DNA of 5,928 nt, taken from Gammaproteobacteria bacterium. GTDB taxonomy: Bacteria; Pseudomonadota; Gammaproteobacteria; UBA9214. The stretch lies in NCBI GenBank assembly GCA_029859555.1, contig JAOUCV010000150.1, positions 1 to 5,928 of the forward strand, in the 5' to 3' direction. The notes beneath the pieces were generated by a model. It was given only the letters and a program-made list of their open reading frames with translations. It searched no databases and had not been told where the DNA came from. Both the position numbers and the translations under genes were made by a program. Below are positions 5,903 through 5,928 of the stretch, piece after piece (position 1 is the stretch's first letter; each line of letters starts with the position of its first letter).

Positions 5903-5928
5903 GTATAGGATGCCACGGCTGTGTTGTC
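5902..5928 (-). promoter_or_regulatory. Sigma-70 promoter of the coiled-coil gene (-35 cut by window edge)
   Basis: On the minus strand TATACT (5907-5902) matches five of six bases of the -10 consensus. Exactly 17 nt upstream is GACA (5928-5925), the last four bases of the TTGACA -35 consensus; the first two bases lie outside the window. Transcription would start near 5895, giving a leader of about 90 nt before the ATG at 5803. This supports a gene start inside the window although the reading frame stays open to the edge. Confidence 0.55.

Overview
The window looks like an ordinary chromosomal stretch from a gammaproteobacterium. The basis is the style of the polyphosphate kinase, the tandem CNNM/CorC proteins, moderate GC with GC-rich third positions, and Escherichia-like sigma-70 promoter elements. 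The genus cannot be fixed from sequence alone. There are no mobile elements, tRNA or rRNA genes, CRISPR arrays or phage genes. Coding density is high, and no gene-free stretch exceeds about 200 bases.

Layout from left to right: (1) 1-1406, minus strand, the N-terminal 468 residues of polyphosphate kinase 1. Its C-terminal part, including the catalytic histidine, lies beyond the left edge. (2) 1407-1608, a divergent intergenic region with a good sigma-70 promoter facing right and a 9-bp inverted repeat on the ppk side. (3) A tight rightward operon: a 514-aa CNNM/CBS/CorC-type membrane protein (1609-3153), a 419-aa paralogue (3171-4430) and a small 92-aa protein (4446-4724). The gaps are 17 and 15 nt. 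(4) A 26-nt convergent gap without a clear terminator. (5) 4751-5803, minus strand, a soluble coiled-coil protein of about 350 aa that I cannot assign to a function. (6) 5804-5928, its leader and promoter, with a run of ten C/G pairs and a -35 element cut by the window edge.

How the genes may fit together: PPK1 makes and breaks polyphosphate, whose physiological form is a magnesium salt, and needs Mg2+ for catalysis. The divergent operon encodes two proteins of a family linked to Mg2+ (and other divalent cation) export or sensing. A joint role in Mg2+/phosphate balance is plausible, but the only support here is divergent arrangement. A 12-bp sequence is shared by the ppk/CNNM intergenic region and the transcription start region of the unknown leftward gene, a possible common operator.

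The items most worth a second look are the G10 tract in the leader of the unknown gene, the shared 12-mer, the strongly basic 50-residue N-terminal extension of PPK1, and the unassigned coiled-coil and 92-aa proteins. I do not see a clearly new multi-gene system.
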